Assembly (NCBI GenBank): GCA_947095585.1
Contig: OX352765.1
Location: 78,599,976 to 78,663,975 of the forward strand
DNA: 64,000 nucleotides
DNA from: Nephrocerus scutellatus
Lineage: Eukaryota; Arthropoda; Insecta; Diptera; Pipunculidae
Direction: 5' to 3'
In this document: piece after piece, positions 1 through 11,489 of the stretch
Numbering within the stretch: position 1 is the first letter of the stretch
Layout of the letters: each line of letters opens with the position of its first letter
Translations under genes and position numbers: made by a program
The notes under the pieces: model-generated
Databases searched by the model: none
Told to the model about the DNA's origin: nothing
The model's input: the letters and a program-made list of their open reading frames with translations, nothing else

Positions 1-235
1 TCATTAGAATCGTTCCCTGCTTTTATTATTATCTCGGGAACTTTCCAATAGCAAGGAATATCTCTGAATCTCACACAAGCATTCATTATCGCTGTTAGCT
101 TACATTTGGCTCGCTGTGGCAATTGCTGCATCATTTCAGCTGTAATGAGGTCATAACCAGGGGATTTTTTTTTAATTGTAACTCTTTTTGAATAACAGCT
201 TCGATACCAGTTAGCGTGACTAGAGGGATCTTTCT
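1..235 (-). pseudogene. Jockey-type reverse transcriptase fragment, cut by window edge
   Basis: The reverse strand reads in one frame through LTGIEAVIQKELQ, KKSPGYDLIT, LPQRAKCKLTAIMNA and YWKVPEIIIKAG. The SPGYD-type motif followed by an LP..A...L..I.NA stretch is the N-terminal finger region of RT in the Jockey group of non-LTR retrotransposons. The frame is open from about 235 down to base 1, so the rest of the RT lies outside the window. There is no start codon and no flanking 5' region, so it is a fragment. The clade is assigned from motif memory only; the RT identity itself is secure. Confidence 0.8.
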
Positions 236-346
236 CCCCAAATTTCATGCGTTGATATTTCATTGGATTGAACTGTGTTTACCAATACTCGAATCTTATC
301 TCTCAGAAATATACTTTCGTATTAAAAAAGAAGATGCTTAGACCTT

Positions 347-460
347 AGAGGAATTAAAACTGGAGTACCACAAGGAAGTATATTAGGGCCAATACTATAT
401 TAAATTTTTACAAATGACATCCCACTCCATCTTAACAGTACAGTAGCTACATTTGCGTGC
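347..460 (+). pseudogene. Jockey-type RT catalytic-core scrap
   Basis: Plus-strand translation gives GVPQGSILGPILY, a TAA stop, then IFTNDIP and TVATFA, which is the RT segment just before the catalytic ADD triad. At about 455, where ADD should follow, the sequence turns into the tetramer array. It lies opposite in orientation to the RT scrap at 1-235, so the two are probably separate insertions or an inversion. It is too short to be functional. Confidence 0.75.
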
Positions 461-2182
461 CCGTATGCTTGTTTACTTGTTTGCGTGCTTGTTTGCTTGT
501 TTGCTCATTCGCTTCTTTGCTTCTCTGCTTGTTTGCTTCTTTGTTTGCTTGTTTGTTAGTTGATTCCTTGTTTGCTTGTTTGCTTGTTTTCTCGTTTGTT
601 TGCTTTTTTGTTTGCTTGCTTGTTTGCTGGTTTACTTGTATTCTTGTTTGTTTGTTTTTTTGGTTTGCGTGCTTGTTTGCTCATTTGCTTCTTTGCTTGT
701 TTTCTTGTTTGCTTCTTTGTTTGTTTGTTTCCTTGTTTGCTTGTTTGCTTGTTTGCTGGTTTACTTATATTCTGGTTTGTTTGTTTGTTTGTTTGTTTGT
801 TTTTTGGTTTGCGTGCTTGTTTGCTTGTTTGCTTATTTGCTTCTTTGCTTATTTTCTTGTTTGGTTCTTTGTTTGCTTGTTTGTTTGTTTGTTTCCTTGT
901 TTGCTTGTTTGCTCGTTTGTTTGCTTTTTTGTTTGCTTGCTTGTTTGCTTGTTTGCTGGTTTACTTGTATTCTTCTTTGTTTGTTTGTTTGTTTGTTTTT
1001 TGGTTTGCGTGCTTGTTTGCTTGTTTGCTTGTTTGCTTGTTTGCTTCTTTGCTTCTTTGTTTGCTTGTTTGTTTGTTTGTTTCCTTGTTTGCTTGTTTGC
1101 TCGTTTGTTTGCTTTTTTGTTTGCTTGCTTGTTTGCTTGTTTGCTGGTTTACTTGTATTCTTCTTTGTTTGTTTGTTTGTTTGTTTTTTGGTTTGCGTGC
1201 TTGTTTGCTTGTTTGCTTCTTTGCTTCTTTGTTTGCTTGTTTGTTTGCTTCTTTGTTTGCTTCTTTGTTTGTTTGTTTCCTTGTTTGCTTGTTTGCTCGT
1301 TTGTTTGCTTTTTTGTTTGCTTGCTTGTTTGCTTGTTTGCTGGTTTACTTGTATTCTTCTTTGTTTGTTTGTTTGTTTGTTTTTTGGTTTGCGTGCTTGT
1401 TTGCTTGTTTGCTCATTTGCTTCTTTGCTTATTTTCTTGTTTGGTTCTTTGTTTGCTTGTTTGTTTGTTTGTTTCCTTGTTTGCTTGTTTGCTCGTTTGT
1501 TTGCTTTTTTGTTTGCTTGCTTGTTTGCTTTTTTGTTTGCTTGCTTGTTTGCTTGTTTGCTGGTTTACTTGTATTCTTCTTTGTTTGTTTGTTTGTTTGT
1601 TTTTTGGTTTGCGTGCTTGTTTGCTTGTTTGCTTGTTTGCTTGTTTGCTTCTTTGCTTCTTTGTTTGCTTGTTTGTTTGTTTGTTTCCTTGTTTGCTTGT
1701 TTGCTCGTTTGTTTGCTTTTTTGTTTGCTTGCTTGTTTGCTTGTTTGCTGGTTTACTTGTATTCTTCTTTGTTTGTTTGTTTGTTTGTTTTTTGGTTTGC
1801 GTGCTTGTTTGCTTGTTTGCTTCTTTGCTTCTTTGTTTGCTTGTTTGTTTGCTTCTTTGTTTGCTTCTTTGTTTGTTTGTTTCCTTGTTTGCTTGTTTGC
1901 TCGTTTGTTTGCTTTTTTGTTTGCTTGCTTGTTTGCTTGTTTGCTGGTTTACTTGTATTCTTCTTTGTTTGTTTGTTTGTTTGTTTTTTGGTTTGCGTGC
2001 TTGTTTGCTTGTTTGCTTGTTTGCTTCTTTGTTTGCTTGTTTGTTTGCTTCTTTGTTTGCTTCTTTGTTTGTTTGTTTCCTTGTTTGCTTGTTTGCTCGT
2101 TTGTTTGCTTTTTTGTTTGCTTGCTTGTTTGCTGGTTTGCGTGCTTGCTTGTTTGTTTGTTTCCTTGTTTGTTTGTTTGGCG
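455..2182. repeat. TTTG/CTTG tetramer array with nested higher-order repeats
   Basis: About 1.7 kb built from TTTG and CTTG tetramers (octamer TTTGCTTG) with variants such as GCTC, TTCC and CTGG. A marker, GGTTTACTTGTATTCTT, recurs; its TTTACTT lies at about 631, 760, 960, 1148, 1344, 1564, 1752 and 1948. Later spacings are 200, 188, 196, 220, 188 and 196 bp, all multiples of four, so the tetramer phase is kept. The 188 and 196 bp units at 960-1344 appear base-for-base repeated at 1564-1948, implying a ~604-bp superunit. All three plus frames are open (Leu/Phe/Cys/Val/Ala only), which follows from the repeat and is no evidence of coding. Confidence 0.95.
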
Positions 2183-2529
2183 AAGATTCTGATAGTCTCT
2201 TGAGATAAAACCCGTTCAACGTAATATTTACATACCGTGTTTCTCCGGTGCTGTGGGTTTACAATATCCGCTTTCGCACCTAGACTCCATCTAGGTATTT
2301 ATCTGAGTCAATGTTGGCATGTCGAAAGGTGCATATATCTTAAATACTGAAGGAATATCTTATTTCAATCGCGAGTGATAAATTTGATTGAATGTGTGTT
2401 AATCCGGAGACCGACTATTCCTCTTGTGGAATTTGGTATAAGGAAAGCTTGTGACATTTTTCCTGCAGAAAAGTCAATCAGCTTAACTCCTTTTTGTTGT
2501 TGTAGTTGTAGTATCGTGTAGCTGTGTTT

Positions 2530-2612
2530 TTAAATAAATTATTTGCACGATAGCAACTTCACAGTAGCGCTCGTAGATATCGTTATTGTAGATTCTTCAA
2601 AATCTGCCTGTC
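2530..2612 (-). pseudogene. RTE-like C-terminal scrap
   Basis: The reverse strand reads YNNDIYERYCEVAIV, resembling the Y..E-Y..Y-DIV segment near the C terminus of RTE-type LINE proteins. The same motif appears more fully at 33426-33665. It is only about 25 codons with no flanking support, so the call is weak. Confidence 0.35.
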
Positions 2613-4895
2613 TTATTATATACGTGGGCATTAATGTTCTCCGCAAAGTTTTGTTTTGAGCAGTGAGCAGTTGAGCAACTATCATTAATGTTTTGTACAT
2701 GCGTCCCTCTGAGACAACTCTGAGTACCGTAACTAATTTTGTTGAATATTCCGTTCAGATTATCGTTGCTTTTGGGGCATGATTAGTTCTGGTTTTTTAC
2801 AAAGTCTGCAAGCGATTGACAGCCAGCAAACTAAAGGCAAACAAATTCGAACGAGAAGTACACAAGACTCTCTGGCTTATAATTGAAAACTGATAAATCC
2901 AAATTAAAACCAACTTGACGATGACATGCGCGCCATCGACAGAACGACCTTCTGCCTAAATCTGCACCCATCCAGGTACAATCTCAAAACGAATTGTTTC
3001 ACGTGTCCATTTTTGACCAAATTAGTCTGAACAGAGCTCAAAGGCGACTCTTAGTGAATTGCAGTTGCGCCAACTAAACGATAAGCCGACAAAATCAACC
3101 AGCCAGCCAGTCCGGCACAAACGAACCACAACAAATCGACTTAGCGCGTCCTCTGTCGCAAAAGTCATAAAATATTTTGACATAAGTTGACATCTTGTTG
3201 GCAGAGCGTGAGGGAAGTGTGCACGGGAGACACAAGAAATTTGAATTAATTTCATCCTCCCAAAAGGTATACTGTCTTCTGCAATGGTCAGTTGGTGGCA
3301 CACCGACAGAAAGATGGGCAGCGACGACCAAGAACTGCTGGAGACTTGCGATTACGTAAACGCTCATGATGAAATGTCTCTATTGCGTTGGTTTCAGATG
3401 CTCATGCGCAACAGTTGGGCTGCAGTAGCAGTGAATTTTTCTTGAGCGCATCACGTACCTGCGTTTATCTCATCCCGACGACAATAGCTGCAAAACAGTG
3501 CGTCGCAAAAAAATCACAGCTCGGCCTCCATCTGTTATTCCAAGTCTTTGCCGCATTATCCGAGAACACAACTTGCCCATATCTATGTATTAATTGTGAG
3601 TGAAAAATTGCGGCCGGTTTTTGCGTTGTTTTTGTGTTGCGGAAACTCATAACCGTCGCACAACATAAATTATTATTCCAGAATGTGAAGGAGAGAATTC
3701 TCCACCTATGCTGCACAATGCTTGTCCTCGCGTGAGGTTTCAATTCCATTATTTTCATTTCACTGACAGTCTTTGTATGGGCTGAGAAAGGATTAGATAT
3801 TTAAGGCCTTGTCCTACCTACACATTAGTCGGCGTAACCAAGCGGGGAAAATCACATCGCGCACACAACACTGACTCCAGCAGGAAACACCGGCAACAAG
3901 AGCCTCTGGTGCGCATGTCTACTTAACTTTCGACGCGCTTTAGACGTAATTGCCTTGCACGCTTGCGGGAACGTTATGTTCGGGGGGAAGTCTGTAATTG
4001 CATTAAATGTCAATCTGTCATGCGGTCTGCACAAATCATTTTATTTGCGGCGATGAACCGTGACCAAATAGAAAACCACTACTATACGCCTCACCGGAGC
4101 AAGTTGCAAAGCAGAGAAAACTGAGTGGCATCTGAAGAAGTTTCCTATCATAGGGTGCCATGTCGGGATAGTGGTCGTTCTGAAGTTGGATTATTGGCAA
4201 AAGAAACAATCACTCCACATACTGTACTCGTGCTATGATCGATGTGACCTACAAAAATCCCATGGTTAATTTATGGTCTCAAATCATTTTATAATAATAA
4301 AGAAGCGGTAAGATCAGCAGGATAGGGGGAATAACACGTAGTATTTATACACGAGCCGTATCTATTCTGACGGAGGAAGTGCAATCAAAACACTCGTGGC
4401 GGCCGCCGCTCATTTCTCACCTTGGGGCTCAAAGCTAATGACCTCGCCAGTAGAAACCTACTACTACGGAACCCCAATGCAGCCTCGGAAACACTGATCC
4501 ACAACGGACAACGACAACTGCTACATTATAGAAATACTAGTTGGACGGCGAATGGTGTCTTACAAAAATTAGAACATGACATATACTACAGTTGCCAAAC
4601 AAGAGCTTGAAGCTTGGGCTTTCTAGTCAGCAAATAACGAACCCAACCATTATCGGCTTGAATGCAATAAATTAAGGTCTATGCACCAATCGTGTGCGAG
4701 GCAAATTTAAGAACATGAACCTCATAAGCGCACCTACAGAGGGTTTCCTTAGCCTATAAAAAAAATAGCAGGGTAGGCTGTGTCGGAGACACGGCCGTAG
4801 GTTTTGAGCGTGACAATGTCTGCCCGGGACGAAAAAAAACAAAGATCTTCTTGTCTGTAGAACGAATACACGAACGGGCATCTTAAAATGGTATA
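2613..4895. other. No recognisable gene or repeat
   Basis: Only short, mutually overlapping open frames are present (for example minus 3022-3367 and 3465-3758), none with a recognisable domain or obvious codon bias. A GC-richer patch around 3850-4030 and a short palindromic stretch near 4778-4795 are the only local structure noticed. It could be unique host DNA or an unrecognised old element. Confidence 0.4.
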
Positions 4896-4899
4896 GTTT

Positions 4900-5240
4900 C
4901 CAAAATTTCAGATACTAATGACCATATCCCAGATTTTCCATAGGAAGAAGTCTTAAAGTCACATTTTAGTCCTATATACCTAATTTCATGCGAATCGCTT
5001 GAAATTCCAGACCATAACGATGATATTCCAGAATTTCCATAAAAAGAACTGTTATAGACGCATCTTAGTCCTACTTACCGAATTTCATGCGAATCGCTTG
5101 AGAAATTGCTTTCTTCTAGAAATTCCAGACCGTAATGATCATATTCCAGAATTTCCATAGGAAGCAGTCTTATAGACGCATCTTAGTCCTACATACCGAA
5201 TTTCATACGAATCGCTTGAGAAATGGCTTAGTTCTTAAAA
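4900..5240. repeat. Degenerate 100-118 bp tandem repeat, three copies
   Basis: Three related units are anchored on ATATTCCAGAATTTCCATA at about 4922, 5022 and 5140. Each continues through CGCATCTTAGTCCTAC, ACCGAATTTCAT and GAATCGCTTGA, so spacing is about 100 and 118 bp. The first copy is the most diverged. The repeat leads directly into the 15-bp minisatellite that follows. Confidence 0.75.
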
Positions 5241-5244
5241 TAGT

Positions 5245-5505
5245 GACATTTAACAGTGTCCCAGTTAACAGTGTCTCACTTAACAGTATCTCACTTAACA
5301 GTGTCTCACTTAGCAGTGTCTCACTTAACAGTGTGAGTATAACAGTGTGAGCATAAAAGTGTCTCACTTAGCAGTGTCTCACTTAACAGTGTGAGTATAA
5401 CAGTGTGAGCATAAAAGTGTCTCACTAAACAGTGTCTCACTTAACAGTGTGAGTATAACAGTGTGAGCATAAAAGTGTCTCACTAAACAGTGTCTCACTT
5501 AAAAT
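5245..5505. repeat. 15-bp minisatellite with 58-bp higher-order unit
   Basis: It begins with about six 15-bp units of the form AACAGTGTCTCACTT, then alternates 14-bp units (AACAGTGTGAGTAT, AACAGTGTGAGCAT) with 15-bp units (AAAAGTGTCTCACTT and a variant). The 14+14+15+15 block of 58 bp is repeated about three times up to about 5505. CACT...AGTG inverted motifs recur in each unit, so single strands could fold. A stop-free frame reading NSVSL repeats is a by-product. Confidence 0.9.
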
Positions 5506-5569
5506 TTTATTTTTTGAACATGCACCCCCTTGTAATGAGACGTTGTCACGTCAAATTAACTCTGAAGAA

Positions 5570-5960
5570 TTCAGAAAAGATATGACTCACCCCAAATAAA
5601 GGGAGAGTTTGTCCTGAGGCTTATATGCTGGAGAAATGGACACGCCTTAAAAACACTTTCATTAGTACCGCTGACTCCAGTAGCAGTAGCAGTAGTCATA
5701 AAGGTCGGAACTACTGTCCACTGGGAAATAGCATTAAGGCAAATAGCCGAACTGTAGCAGAACTGCTGTAAATGTCGAGAGGTGTAAGGGCGAACAGAAA
5801 ATGCAATGCGGTGAAGGGGGTTGTACGTAGTGCTCCGCTCATACATATACTAGCTGATCTTTGGACTTTGCTTATTTTATCAAGGTTTACTTTCTTATTT
5901 AAGGCAGCCAACCATACAATCACACCGTATGGAAGAGTATACCTAAAGCCAATGGGTTAT
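5570..5960 (-). pseudogene. Non-LTR ORF2 fragment, segment after the RT
   Basis: Minus-strand frames contain VQRSASICMSGALRTTPFTA followed by ALTPLDIYSSS. This matches the linker between RT and RNase H in LOA/I/R1-type LINEs (K.QR...I.GA.RTTP..AL..L.PLD). Two frames are needed to read it (5571-5846 and 5711-5923), so at least one frameshift is present. The related segment at 29800-30090 on the plus strand contains nearly the same words, so both likely belong to one family. Confidence 0.75.
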
Positions 5961-6204
5961 ATGGGGTGGGAGACTCCATCTGCTACCAATCGTTTTTTTG
6001 TATGAGAAGAGTGCCACTGTGGCTTTACGAGCTCTTTCTTATATCTTAGGTTTCCAGGTTAGCTTTCTGTTCAAAATAAGACCCAAATAGTTCGCTATAT
6101 CAGAGTGTGTTATGATGATGATGATAAAATGGTGTGTTGTAGCACTTCGACCCATTTGGATCTATTGCGCTCCCCCCTGACTAGTGTTATAGAGCCAGTG
6201 CATG

Positions 6205-7400
6205 CCCGTCCCTATAGCACCCCGTCCATACCAATGCTCCTTAAGAATCCAATAATATGGAGCGGGTTCAGTGAATGCCGCATAGACTCCGAGATTGCGT
6301 GGGTTCCCAAGTGGTCTCTTCTTTGACGGATCGTTGCTCCGCACTCGTTGAGTAGATGCCATGGGGTCTCCTCCGCCTCCTCACAGAGTCTGCAGCTTCC
6401 ATCTTCTTCTATTTTTAACTTCTTTAGGTGCCCCTTCAGTTTGCAATGTCCTGTTAGGAACATCGTAATGATTCTTACATTACTTCAACTTAGTCCCAAT
6501 ATTAGGCGGGACCCTTTGGGTTATAATTCCCCAACAATTCCTCAGCTTGCCGTAGGCCTGGGAGATTCTCCCATCTTTCGGAAGCGGCTGCCTTACCCAT
6601 ACTGCGTACCTCTTCCCGCAGTATGTGGTATCCTATGCCACAGAAGGGTTCTGGCCTTACAAGCGTAGGTTCTGCTCCTTTTTTTCGCGAGCCTATCCGC
6701 AGCTTCGTTGCCTTCTATGCCGGTGTGTCTCGGCACCCAGTATAAACATACTTTATTGGTTTCACCAAGCTTGTTAAGCTTCGCCTTGCATTCCTCCGCC
6801 AGTTTTGATGTGACGTGAAATGCGTCTAGAGCTTTTAAAGCAGCTTGGCTGTCTGTCATGATTGCTATTTCCTGCCTCATGTAGTTCCTTTCCAGATTGA
6901 AGTGAGCACATCTTTCAATGGCATGTACTTCTGCCTGGAATATACTCGGGTACATTCCCATCGATATGGAGTGTTTGGTTCGTGGCCCATATACTCCAGC
7001 ACCCGTGCCTTCTGCCTTCTTTGGTCCATCCGTATACCACTTTATGGCACCCGGATATATCTGGTATTCACTTTCTGACCTGAATTCCTTCTTGATGCGC
7101 ATTTTGATATCAAAGTTCTTTTTGAACTCAAGCTTCCGCACCATGTTATCGCACGGCATGCTCGCTAGAGGAATCAGCTTGGTAAGTGGTTCTAATATCC
7201 CGCTTGCCCTGCTGTCCGTGAAGCAGCCTACCTTGCTCAAACGTAACTTGGTTTCCATGGATTTGCTATCTACCACTAAGTGTAGTGGGAAAAGCCCAAG
7301 GATTGCCTGCATGCCCGCTGTTAGGCAGGTTCTCATGGCCCCTGTAATTAAAACGCAGACCAGTCTCTGTATCTGTATGTTAAGCTTAAACCTTTTATAG
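6205..7400 (-). pseudogene. Non-LTR ORF2 3' part: RNase H domain and C-terminal zinc knuckle
   Basis: The open frame 6593-7336 (247 codons) reads, in order, an ITGAMRTC-type linker, YTDGPKKAEGTGAG, FQAEVHAIERC, MTDSQAALKAL and WVPRHTGIEGNEAADRLAK. This is a retrotransposon RNase H with the D-E-D-D acidic positions visible, though the usual TDGS and PGHTG are altered to TDGP and PRHTG. A second frame (6212-6463) carries GHCKLKGHLKKL and CRLCEEAEETPWHLLNEC, the C-terminal Cys/His knuckle. The frame break between them plus the lack of RT upstream make this a truncated 3' copy. RNase H points to an LOA/I-type LINE. Confidence 0.85.
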
Positions 7401-7965
7401 AAGGAGGGTTAATAAGTGAAAGGTACCCATACTACAAATCACCTTTTCCCACGGATCTGGACGTTACAGATCTGTTGTCTAACCCTGTTGGCTCTTTATT
7501 TGGCCTGCCGACATAACTCGATGAATATACGCCACCTTTAGTTCGTCTAAGTAGTATAGGAACTTTGCCTGCCATAAGCCTTTAGTTAATTTAAGTACAC
7601 TGGGTATATATTTGTACTATGAATGCAAGTCTAATGATTGAAGGGCTTCCACTTGATCTTGTTGCAGACCTGGAGGTGCTCAAACAACAACAAAGTTGCT
7701 TAGGAGTTGTCAATGATCCACTACTCGTCCAGCTTTTTGAGACATTGGGAGGTTTTAAATGAAAACAAAAAAAGAGAGTGATATAAAGATTTTTTAGATT
7801 ATAAAGCCTCACAGGGTGTTACCTTAAGTAACGAATTTTTTTAAACATTAAGCAAACATTCATCTATTACTGGGGTTTAAGCTTACAGCACTTGGTTTGT
7901 AAAGCGAACAACAGGTGAAAGGTGAACGGTTTCTTATTAATGTCAATATGGCTAAGTTCGGATTC
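7401..7965. other. No recognisable gene
   Basis: AT-rich sequence between a LINE fragment and the TAC array. The only frame above 60 codons (minus 7591-7812) shows no family features. Confidence 0.4.
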
Positions 7966-8195
<230 letters not shown>

Positions 8196-9865
8196 ACTCT
8201 TCCATCAGTATCCTTATTTAAAATTGAAAATCATATTTTTATTCGACAAATTAATTAATTCTTGTTTTTCCAAAAGATTGTATATTTCTCGCTTGAAAAC
8301 TGACTTAACACACAAATAACCTTATATTACAGATAACAAATGAAACGAAATTAAATCTCTCAATTATCATTATTTAAACTTTAAAGCCACTTAATGTCAT
8401 CGTTGCCAATCTGATGGAACCTTGATCTTTAGCGGTAATGTCAAGTGCCCGGCGCGATGGTGTTGCGTGTGTGCGCACATTCGCATTCCACATGGACAAA
8501 AATATCTGTCATCCACATCCATTTATGCAACAACAACAACAAGAACAACACCGCACTGTTGTCCAACAACAACACACATCTCATCCACTTGATATCATTT
8601 CATTGCATCATCATCTGGCGCGTATAGGGGCCGCCGCGCCGTCGGTTGTCATTGCACCGAACTCGATTATAAACCCATCAAAACAGGATTATCAACTAAT
8701 CGCTGACTTGTATCAATCCATAATCGTCGTTGGTCGTTGGTTGGTCCTGCTCATCATCAACGGCAGCAACTCCAATAAGAAGGAGAAGAAGAAGAAGAAG
8801 AAGAGGTAGCTGAGCGACAGTCCGACAGATTAATCCCCGCATGTCTCATATCAATTGGTCGGTCAAGTTCAATAGCGAGCGATCGAGCGAGCGCAAATTT
8901 GTTCCTGTATGCATGGATGAGTGTGGTGTGTGTTTGTCATTGGCATCATAATATTCCTTTCCGGAACAGTTCACCAGCGATATGCCATTTGACGGGCCGC
9001 ACTTGATTGTTGTTGTTGCCTTTTTGGCATTTGAAACTGATAGATTAAAAGCCAGCCCAACCCAACCCAACAAACACGCCGTTGGCCAGCCAGCCAGCTA
9101 GCCTCATCGTGTATACTCGTAATCCATTTACCAATTTTGCACTTTGGCGCTTGACACAACGATGAGGATGGATTCATTTTGAGTCGTCCAAACTTGAATT
9201 TTATTCGAGAAATGCTGTTGGTCGACTTGTCGACGACATTCGACTGGATGGACGTTAGTTGTGTGATAATAACCACGACGATTGACAGACAGTTTGTCTG
9301 ACAGCGGAACTAGCCTATGGAGTGATCTATAAAAATTAGAAATAGCAAAAAAATAAAAATAAAACAACAAACACTGCTCTTGCGGCGATATAAAATTGAC
9401 ACACAAAAATCATAAATCATTTAGAGACTGCCTGCGGAACGTTGCCAATTGGAGTAAGGAGTAACTCAGAAATTTCTTCCACTTGTTGATGCTTGTAATA
9501 GGTGTCCATGCCTAAGAGTGTTGCGTTGAAAAGATTACTTTGTAGGGTGCAGCAGTTAATGTTTGGCGAGGACATCATAGTAATTGAGTCGCTATTCGAC
9601 AGTTTATGTTGCGGTACTTTTAGCTTTTAAATAAATCGATTACTACAAACGGCAGAAAACCCAGAAAACCCATCTTCAATATTTGAAATTATAAAACTTT
9701 AAACCTTGAATGCTCCAATTGCTTTCTAAAGAGTATAGCAACGATGGCTATCTAGTCTTTTAAAAGAGTCGCAAATCAAAATAGAAGACACTCAAGTCAG
9801 AACACTCAAAAGAAAGTGTGAGAACGCCATTAACGACGGTCAAGTTAATCCTTCGGAAAGAGGCT
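8196..9865. other. Unique-looking non-coding island with CAA and AAG simple repeats
   Basis: Contains CAACAACAACAACAAG-type runs near 8528-8575 and an AAG run at 8775-8805. The frame 8438-8809 would give a Gln/His-rich N half and a Lys tail, both from simple repeats, and shows no domain. No LINE or SINE motif was seen. The style resembles fly intronic or intergenic DNA. Confidence 0.4.
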
Positions 9866-9867
9866 GA

Positions 9868-9975
9868 AACATTGTGGGCGTATGCAACCACACAAAGAAA
9901 TTTAGAAAACTCTTTAACTCTGCTAAACGCAGGTAGAGCTGGGAGGAATATATAGGTTCGCCCTTACAGAGTCCC
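9868..9975 (+). pseudogene. LOA/R1-type linker scrap
   Basis: Plus-strand reading KFRKLFNSAKRR, a stop, then SWEEYIGS matches the K.RKLFN.AKR segment that lies between endonuclease and RT in LOA/R1-type LINEs; compare KIRKLFRTAKR at 12203-12568. It is cut off by the SINE that starts at 9976. Confidence 0.5.
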
Positions 9976-10214
9976 AATAATAATATTCGGCGCTACAAAC
10001 CGTTGCGGTCCAAGGCCTAGCTTCTCGCGACTATTTTTGGACACAAATGGATGGGACCTACGATTCAAGGCCGGATCCAAACGGCGAATTGAGAAGCTTT
10101 CAGTGACAAGTTATTACTCTCGGAACGTTTGTCACCCATTCGCGAGAGGTGGGACATCGTGTTACTGGGGTTCGAACCACGAACCCCTGCTCAGTAGCCA
10201 TGCGCTTTTACACT
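9976..10214 (-). mobile_element. tRNA-derived SINE, copy 1 (head truncated)
   Basis: Same family as the copies at 16986-17292 and 28628-28866. Read on the minus strand it starts inside the tRNA-like head with GGTTCGAACCC (B box). It continues through GTCCCACCTCTCGCGAATGG and GACAAACGTTCCGAGAGTAA, and ends GGTTTGTAGCGCCG plus an ATTATTATT tail. The first ~35 bases, including the A box, are missing, so the copy could not be transcribed from its own promoter. Confidence 0.85.
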
Positions 10215-10221
10215 TGTGATG

Positions 10222-10561
10222 TGTGTCGTGTTCGCATGTGGCGCGTGTGGTGGGTTGAAATTACTTTTTAACCACCTTCTACACTACCTAGAGAGATTCA
10301 ATTTTGTGAGTGGCTAAGTCCAAAATAGCATTTTTTATATTCTGTGTGATTTTTAGAGGGCTGAAATTTTGTGAGTGAGCATGTGGTGCGTGTGATGGTT
10401 GGAAATGCCGAGGGCTGAAATTTTGTGAGCAGCTCAATGTCAGGGGTCAATTTTTATATCCCGCGTGTGTCGCATGTCGCGAGTCGCGTGTGGCGCGTGT
10501 AATGCATGGAAAAAAGAAAATACTTTGAAATAGGATCGACCTTAAAAACAGATATTTTGGC
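10222..10561. repeat. Minisatellite type B, short locus
   Basis: Three degenerate units built around CTGAAATTTTGTGAGTG, TCCAAAATAGCATTTTTTAT and GTGTGGCGCGTGTGATGG. The last unit has the special form GTGAGCAGCTCAATGTCAGG and ends at CAGATATTTTGGC (about 10549-10561). The locus at 42206-43632 ends with the same special unit at the same bases, which marks a real element boundary. The LOA-like element begins immediately afterwards. Confidence 0.8.
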
Positions 10562-11480
10562 AGAGCTTCGCATATTCGCCGATGAACATATAGCCTTATG
10601 GAAAATACGTCTTCTTAACCAGATCAATGTGCTGGACAATCACAGAGATCGTGCACGGATAATATGTCATTCTCCGAGCAGAACCTACATTCAATGTCGG
10701 AGCCTAAATTAATTCTGCTAAGGTGATATTGCAAGACACAGTGACCTGTGAGAAAGCTCACCAGCTTTCTAATGCTATCATTGTCTAGATCAAGGATTAT
10801 CTTTCGGGCTTAATAAATCGTTGGGATTGTCTAAGCCCGGTTCGTCCCGGTAAGGTTCCAGTCCTAAGAACGCAGATTCCGATCCAGCCCTGTCATATTC
10901 CACACATTCGTTGTCTGCAATACCCTGGTGGCCAAGGACCAACCTAGGTTCACCCTGTTATGCCTCGCTAGGGATTGCAGTACATCGTAGCAGCATTTCA
11001 CTGATTTAGAGTACATTATGTTGGATGATAACGCTTTCAGTGCTGCTTGACTGTCTGAAAAAAAAATAAATCGTAGCGCCGATAATACCCTTACTAAGGT
11101 CTGTCCCAGCGCAGACCTCAATGGCGTATAGTGTTCTGCCTGAAAAAGCTTGGATCTCATACCCATTGGTATCGAGACTTTGGTGTTGGGTCCGAAAATA
11201 CCAGCTTCGACTCCTGATTCCATCTTTTATCCGTCTGTGTACCAGACTAAACCTTCAGCTAGACCACTTTGCAGAAACAGTACCTGCCGAAACAGTACTC
11301 CCTGACCATGAGGGATAGTGCAAAACATGTCTATTTCGGTAAATAAATCAAGAGCTTTCTGGTGTCCCACATAGTCACCTAGTTTGTAGCCTTAATAGCG
11401 CATCTAACCACCGTCTTCCTGATGAAGATTGGCAGGGGTGAAAACCCTACAACAGCTTCTACTGTGATTGCTCTTGCTAT
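10562..11480 (-). pseudogene. LOA-like RNase H and C-terminal zinc knuckle
   Basis: Minus-strand frames show VGFSPLPIFIRKT (post-RT linker), ESGVEAGIFGPNTKVSIPMG, a damaged FQAE segment, SDSQAALKALSSN, and near the 3' end TGHCVLQYHLSRINLGS followed by CRFCSEND...HDLCDCPAH. The glycine-rich start, the SDSQAA aspartate and the Cys/His cluster identify retrotransposon RNase H plus tail. The PGH..I motif is degraded to SLATRVLQTTNVW. At least three frame changes are needed. Confidence 0.8.
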
Positions 11481-11489
11481 TGAGTCGTA

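Noticed and set aside
457..2219. Open frames of 268-583 codons in four frames
   Set aside because: All arise from a stop-free tetramer repeat and contain almost only the residues dictated by it. Simultaneous openness of all three plus frames shows repeat, not protein.
3022..3367. Two overlapping minus frames of ~90 codons
   Set aside because: No family resemblance; mutually overlapping frames of equal length suggest chance.
5245..5505. CRISPR-like regularity
   Set aside because: Units are contiguous, 14-15 bp, with no unique spacers, in an apparently eukaryotic context; it is a minisatellite.
8438..8809. 123-codon Gln-rich frame as a host protein
   Set aside because: Gln and Lys tracts come from CAA and AAG simple repeats. 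There is no domain and no splice context that can be supported.
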